A stretch of 64,000 bases of DNA, taken from Caballeronia sordidicola. Lineage in GTDB: Bacteria; Pseudomonadota; Gammaproteobacteria; Burkholderiales; Burkholderiaceae. This document shows, in pieces, positions 61,761 through 64,000 of this stretch. Below the pieces are notes generated by a model. The model saw only the letters and a program-made list of their open reading frames with translations. It was not told the origin of the DNA and made no database searches. Location: assembly GCF_001544455.2 (NCBI RefSeq), contig NZ_FCOC02000003.1, positions 558,001-622,000 of the forward strand, read 5' to 3'. The position numbers and the translations under genes are program-made. The number at the start of each line of letters is the position of its first letter. Position 1 is the first letter of the stretch.

Positions 61761-62789
61761 ATGAAGTCTGCAATGCGCCGTTCAATCCTGGCGTCCCTCG
61801 CGTGCAGCGCGATGTTCGCCAGCATATCCGTGATTCCGTCGCTGGCTCATGCGAGCAAGGACAAGCCCGAAATAGGATTTTGTATCGACGACCTGCGGGT
61901 CGAGCGCTGGTCGCGGGACCGTGACTATTTTGTTGCAGCCGCGACCAAGCTCGGCGCGAAGGTTTCGGTGCAATCCGCCGACGCCAGCGAGGCACGCCAG
62001 ATTTCGCAGATCGAGAATCTGATCTCGCGTGGAGTCGATGTCATCGTGATCGTGCCGTTCAACTCGAAGACGCTTGGCAATGTGGTTGCCGAAGCGCATA
62101 AAGCGGGTATCAAGGTGGTGTCCTATGACCGCCTGATTCTCGACGCGGATGTCGACGCCTATATTTCCTTCGACAATGAAAAAGTCGGCGAGATGCAGGC
62201 ACAGGGTGTATTTAACGCGCAGCCCAAGGGCAATTATTTCCTGCTTGGCGGCGCGCCAACCGACAACAACGCGAAAATGCTGCGTGAAGGTCAGATGAAG
62301 ATCCTCAAGCCTGCCATCGACCGCGGTGACATCAAGATCGTTGGCCAGCAATGGGTGCCGGAATGGAGCGCCGCCACCGCGCTGCGCATTACCGAGGACG
62401 CGTTGACGGCGAACAACAACAAGATCGACGCCATTGTTGCATCCAACGACGGCACGGCCGGTGGCGCCATTCAGGCGCTTGCCGCGCAGAAGCTGGCTGG
62501 CAAGGTGCCCATCTCGGGCCAGGATGCGGACCTCGCGGCGGTCAAGCGGCTGGTGGATGGCACGCAGACCATGACGGTGTACAAGCCGCTCAAGCTGATT
62601 GCGGGCGACGCGGCGAAGCTCGCTGTCGATCTGGCAAAAGGTCAGCCGCCTGCCTATAACGCCAAATACGACAACGGCAAGAAGCAGGTCGATACCGTGT
62701 TGCTGCAACCGACGCTCCTGACGAAGTCGAATGTCGATACCGTCGTCAAGGACGGTTTCTATACGCAGTCGCAACTGGCTGGTAATTGA
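61761..62789 (+). CDS. xylF: D-xylose ABC transporter substrate-binding protein
   Basis: A periplasmic sugar-binding protein of 342 residues with a signal peptide of about 31 residues ending in AHA. The mature chain has IGFCIDDLRVERWSRDRDYF, the xylose-binding residues in this region, and ISGQDADLAAVKRLVDGTQT near the end. It captures D-xylose for XylGH. AAGGAG precedes the ATG. xylG follows after 73 bases. Confidence 0.95.
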   Translation: MKSAMRRSILASLACSAMFASISVIPSLAHASKDKPEIGFCIDDLRVERWSRDRDYFVAAATKLGAKVSVQSADASEARQISQIENLISRGVDVIVIVPFNSKTLGNVVAEAHKAGIKVVSYDRLILDADVDAYISFDNEKVGEMQAQGVFNAQPKGNYFLLGGAPTDNNAKMLREGQMKILKPAIDRGDIKIVGQQWVPEWSAATALRITEDALTANNNKIDAIVASNDGTAGGAIQALAAQKLAGKVPISGQDADLAAVKRLVDGTQTMTVYKPLKLIAGDAAKLAVDLAKGQPPAYNAKYDNGKKQVDTVLLQPTLLTKSNVDTVVKDGFYTQSQLAGN

Positions 62790-62862
62790 CACAACGCTTT
62801 GATGAGTCCGTGCGCGAGGGCTGCGAGCGGTCTTCGCGCACAATCATGTCAGGGATACACGC

Positions 62863-64000
62863 ATGGCAAATGCGCTGCTGGAAATGCACGGCATCGTCAA
62901 GACGTTTGGCGGAGTGAAGGCGCTCGACGGGATCGACCTTGTGGTTTCGCCGGGTGAATGCGTTGGCCTGTGCGGCGAGAACGGCGCGGGCAAGTCCACC
63001 TTGATGAAGGTCCTGTCCGGCGTTTATCCGCATGGAACCTGGGACGGCGAAATCCTCTGGGAAGGCGAACCGTTACGAGCGATGAATATTCGCGAAACCG
63101 AGAGCGCCGGCATTGTCATCATCCATCAGGAACTGATGCTCGTGCCGCAGTTGTCGGTGGCTGAAAACATATTCCTCGGCAATGAGATCACGCTAAGCGG
63201 CGGACGGATGAACTACGCCGCAATGTACCAACGCGCCGACGAACTGCTGCGCGGCCTTAACATTAGTGGCATCAATGTGGCGCAGCCCGTGATGAATTAT
63301 GGCGGTGGACATCAGCAATTGATTGAGATCGCGAAGGCCTTGAACAAGCGTGCGAAGCTGCTGATTCTGGACGAGCCGTCGTCCTCGCTTACTGCAAGCG
63401 AAATCAGCATCCTGCTCAATATAGTGCGCGATCTGAAGAAGCGCGGCGTTGCGTGTGTCTATATCTCGCACAAGCTCGATGAAGTCGAAGCCATATGCGA
63501 TACCGTCACGGTGATTCGCGACGGCAAGCACGTCGCAACGCAGCCCATGAAGGGATTGAGCACTGACGCGATCATTGCGATGATGGTTGGCCGCGAAATC
63601 AAGAACCTGTTTCCGCGCGAGCCGCATGAGATTGGCGAGGTGATTTTCGAGGCGAGAAATGTAACGTGTCTCGACGTCACCAATGCCCGGCGCAAGCGGG
63701 TGGACAACGTCTCCTTCGCGCTGCGTAAGGGTGAGATTCTTGGCGTGGCGGGGCTCGTTGGCGCGGGGCGAACCGAGCTGATGCAGGCCATTTTCGGCGC
63801 TTATCCGGGCGTGAGCGAGGCGGACGTCTATTTGAACGGCAAGAAGCTCAAAATCAGGACACCTGCCGATGCTATCGACGCTGGCATAGGCATGGTGCCG
63901 GAAGACCGCAAGCGTCATGGCATCGTGCCGCAGCTTGGCGTAGGCCACAACATTACATTGGCGGTGCTTAGCCGGTTTGCGAAAGGTGGGCGTATTGATT
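62863..64000 (+). CDS. xylG: D-xylose ABC transporter ATP-binding protein, truncated by window end
   Basis: The ATG at 62863 has AGGGA upstream and the frame is open to the right edge (379 codons of an expected 510 or so). It is a sugar ATPase with two nucleotide-binding domains: first Walker [10 protein letters not shown] at 38-46, Q-loop [20 protein letters not shown], a signature-like [15 protein letters not shown] in place of LSGGQ, and Walker [12 protein letters not shown]; the second domain has [12 protein letters not shown] and [10 protein letters not shown]. It powers xylose import with XylF and a permease expected downstream. Confidence 0.93.
   Translation, partial: MANALLEMHGIVKTFGGVKALDGIDLVVSPGECVGLCGENGAGKSTLMKVLSGVYPHGTWDGEILWEGEPLRAMNIRETESAGIVIIHQELMLVPQLSVAENIFLGNEITLSGGRMNYAAMYQRADELLRGLNISGINVAQPVMNYGGGHQQLIEIAKALNKRAKLLILDEPSSSLTASEISILLNIVRDLKKRGVACVYISHKLDEVEAICDTVTVIRDGKHVATQPMKGLSTDAIIAMMVGREIKNLFPREPHEIGEVIFEARNVTCLDVTNARRKRVDNVSFALRKGEILGVAGLVGAGRTELMQAIFGAYPGVSEADVYLNGKKLKIRTPADAIDAGIGMVPEDRKRHGIVPQLGVGHNITLAVLSRFAKGGRID

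Overview
The window looks like chromosomal DNA of a Burkholderiaceae bacterium, most likely Caballeronia or Paraburkholderia. The grounds are the high GC content, two DUF4148 secreted proteins, a CeoR/LlpE/CeoA-type efflux locus, a narK1K2GHJI island with its narXL pair, and glycogen and xylose genes typical of that group. No rRNA, tRNA, CRISPR array, prophage or insertion sequence was seen. Genus assignment is inference from gene content only.

Layout. 1-240: 3' end of a 3-hydroxyisobutyrate dehydrogenase. 507-854: small membrane protein. 962-5085 (minus): SDR, GH15 glycosidase and dihydrolipoyl dehydrogenase-like operon. 5208-6071: pyridoxal kinase. 6562-9423: glgC and glgA. 9420-22795 (minus): respiratory nitrate reduction island (narK1, narK2, narG, narH, narJ, narI, a parvulin, mobB, narX, narL). 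Divergent from it at 23028 is a B12-dependent class II ribonucleotide reductase, and a NarL-type 7-2-7 palindrome lies in the shared promoter region. These genes form a coherent anaerobic nitrate-respiration module: transport, reductase, cofactor and chaperone supply, sensing, and oxygen-independent dNTP synthesis.

26560-32034 is an RND efflux locus of the CeoR-LlpE-CeoAB-OpcM (BpeEF-OprC) type. The pump gene stops after about 430 residues and runs straight into the 5'-truncated remnant of an SDR gene, which looks like an internal deletion that also removed the outer-membrane channel. An AraC regulator follows.

33310-46086 is an oxalate-type island: two formyl-CoA:oxalate CoA-transferases, an OxlT-type antiporter, a PanE family reductase that may be an oxalyl-CoA reductase, two LysR and one FadR-type GntR regulator, a small membrane protein, a PntB-like membrane protein and an MFS transporter. 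A 10-bp motif TTGTATATCA/TGATATATCA occurs upstream of four of these transcription units and is the candidate GntR operator. A pair of 269-bp inverted repeats lies between the GntR gene and the second CoA-transferase.

46174-52550: DUF4148 protein, LysR, D-tartrate dehydratase plus malic enzyme, a short PyrE-like phosphoribosyltransferase, a VOC protein, a possible minus-strand small RNA, and a tiny His-rich secreted protein. 52666-57602: a beta-propeller lipoprotein, then an ECF sigma/anti-sigma pair divergent from a metallophosphoesterase-cupredoxin operon. Matching GGAATAA-N16-GT promoter-like sequences face both ways, and the sigma gene carries a one-base frameshift in a G5 tract. 57613-64000: D-xylose locus (galM, xylR on minus; xylA, xylF, xylG on plus) with an identical 14-bp element upstream of xylA and xylF. 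xylG runs off the window end.
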